In this document: one piece after another, positions 41,203-41,955 of the stretch
How the letters are laid out: every line of letters begins with the position of its first letter
Numbering within the stretch: position 1 is the stretch's first letter
Source: Bacteroidales bacterium
GTDB taxonomy: Bacteria > Bacteroidota > Bacteroidia > Bacteroidales > UBA3824
Direction: 5' to 3'
Length of the DNA stretch: 41,955 nucleotides
NCBI GenBank assembly: GCA_017964465.1
Contig: JAGCRY010000031.1
Location: forward strand, 1 to 41,955
Made by a program: the position numbers and the translations under genes
The notes under the pieces: generated by a model
The model's input: the letters and a program-made list of their open reading frames with translations, nothing else
Database searches by the model: none
What the model was told of the DNA's origin: nothing

Positions 41203-41221
41203 TGCATAATGCATAATTATT
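41201..41221 (+). repeat. 7-base tandem repeat (AATGCAT family) on the argG stop codon
   Basis: Units AATGCAT, AATGCAT, AATTATT start with the last two bases of the TAA stop codon (41200-41202). The first two units are identical to those on the upxY stop codon 34 kb away. Confidence 0.8.
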
Positions 41222-41227
41222 ATAAAG

Positions 41228-41260
41228 TGCGGAATCTATATATCAGGTTCCGCATTTTTT
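41228..41260. terminator. Terminator between argG and the convergent DUF6434 gene
   Basis: TGCGGAA (41228-41234) and TTCCGCA (41248-41254) form a 7-base-pair stem with a 13-base loop, followed by six T on the plus strand. The final T bases overlap the stop codon of the convergent gene. Confidence 0.85.
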
Positions 41261-41861
41261 ATTTTATTAATTCTCCAAACTCCTCCAACAACTCTGTCGT
41301 ATAGACCTTTTCGCGGGTGGAATTGCGGACTTGCGCCCAAAGGATTGAGGCGGTTTTGATTTTGTCGGGGAAATGTGCGGTGGCGGGGTCGGCGCAAAAA
41401 TCTTTTACAAAACGATTCCATTGCAACATCGATTTGTCATATTGTGCATAGACTTTGTTGCCAAGATAGACATCAAGTAAATCGCCAAGTGTGAACGAAA
41501 CATCATTGTCGGCTTTCACTTTTTTCACTGTTGCCACCATATCCACATTGAATTTGAAATTTTCTTTGCCGGTGATTTCCGCAAAAAATGCGCGGAATCG
41601 TGGACCAAATGTAAAACCACATTCAATCAGCGAAGTTTGCAGAGTAAGATTTGTGGCGGTTGGTTTGGGTGATGAGGCTTTCTTTTGGGGCTTTACCATC
41701 GTGCCTGAATAATATAGTCGAATGGTCTCCATCAGTTCTATCTTTGTGCCGGATGGGTTGATATTGAGCGATTTGCATATTTTGATTAGTTCGTCGCGAT
41801 ACCAATAGTATCGGGCGAACTCTTCATACGATGATATTTGGGCGAAGTCTGGGCGGGGCAT
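41259..41861 (-). CDS. SAP-like/DUF6434 domain protein
   Basis: A 200-residue protein. The N-terminus (about 1-55) is a SAP-like helix pair: YWYRDELIKICKSLNINPSGTKIELMETI, a pattern used for DNA or RNA binding. A basic linker (KPQKKASSPKP) follows, then a DUF6434-like domain with ECGFTFGPRFRAFFAE, FTLGDLLDVYLG and SMLQWNRFVKDFCAD. The function is unknown; the layout is found in single-gene units in several phyla. It has its own consensus promoter and meets argG at a shared terminator. Confidence 0.85.
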   Translation of the reverse strand: MPRPDFAQISSYEEFARYYWYRDELIKICKSLNINPSGTKIELMETIRLYYSGTMVKPQKKASSPKPTATNLTLQTSLIECGFTFGPRFRAFFAEITGKENFKFNVDMVATVKKVKADNDVSFTLGDLLDVYLGNKVYAQYDKSMLQWNRFVKDFCADPATAHFPDKIKTASILWAQVRNSTREKVYTTELLEEFGELIK

Positions 41862-41883
41862 AATTGTGATTGATTTGTCGATG

Positions 41884-41914
41884 CAAAGTTATCAAAACGC
41901 CATTCCATAACAAA
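41884..41914 (-). promoter_or_regulatory. Promoter of the SAP/DUF6434 gene
   Basis: On the minus strand TTTG (41914-41911), 19 bases, TAACTTTG (41891-41884), a full consensus match 22 bases before the start codon. Confidence 0.75.
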
Positions 41915-41955
41915 AAATTTTTTTTCACAATCGAAATAATTATTTACATTTGCCA

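Noticed and set aside
1-41955. CRISPR arrays, insertion sequences, phage genes, integrases, rRNA
   Set aside because: None recognised: no regularly spaced repeats of 24-40 bases, no transposase or integrase motifs, no rRNA-like stretches.

Overview
The window reads as chromosome from a member of the order Bacteroidales (phylum Bacteroidota). The evidence is Bacteroides-type promoters (TTTG, about 20 bases, TAnnTTTG) in front of many genes, a CotH protein with a type IX secretion sorting domain, an UpxY-type antiterminator, a DUF4907 lipoprotein, SusD-free outer-membrane barrels, a THUMP-like methyltransferase and an argG/GNAT arginine cluster. No rRNA, phage, insertion sequence or CRISPR array was found. 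There is one tRNA gene.

Left part (1-8200, read leftwards, visibly more A+T rich): the upstream end of a surface-polysaccharide locus. UpxY comes first, then a Panacea-type toxin-antitoxin pair with its own promoter, then a secreted CotH-kinase protein, an unlisted 43-residue ORF, a flippase, an FrhB-like iron-sulfur protein and an unknown 117-residue protein. The locus continues beyond the left edge.

Middle (8200-20130): a helix-hairpin-helix outer-membrane protein and a serine hydrolase read rightwards. They converge, with overlapping stop codons, on a leftward group: tsaD, a voltage-gated-type K+ channel, a RelA-like (p)ppGpp synthetase with a degraded hydrolase site, a Crp/Fnr regulator and an MBOAT acyltransferase with an extra membrane segment. 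Next is the EI24/CysZ-like and mqnA pair.

20270-26620: a zinc metallopeptidase, a membrane protein and a rhodanese read rightwards. An iron alcohol dehydrogenase, an NSS symporter and a THUMP-like methyltransferase read leftwards, followed by tRNA-Leu(CAG) with a clear promoter and terminator.

26700-32210: a leftward five-gene operon starting at a strong promoter: kelch-like lipoprotein, outer-membrane barrel, DUF4907 lipoprotein, HD hydrolase and LTA-synthase-family phosphotransferase. Upstream lies potABCD (polyamine ABC importer), whose binding protein carries an unusual C-terminal membrane anchor, preceded by an outer-membrane protein and a FucP-like permease.

Right end (38500-41955): GNAT, lipoprotein and argG, an arginine-biosynthesis operon closed by a terminator, and then a convergent SAP/DUF6434 gene.

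The most unusual signal is not a gene. Five tandem arrays with an exact or near-exact 7-base period, in four unrelated sequence families, sit on the stop codons of upxY, the crp-like gene, the NSS symporter, rhodanese/alcohol dehydrogenase and argG. In most of them the last two bases of the stop codon form the start of the first repeat unit.
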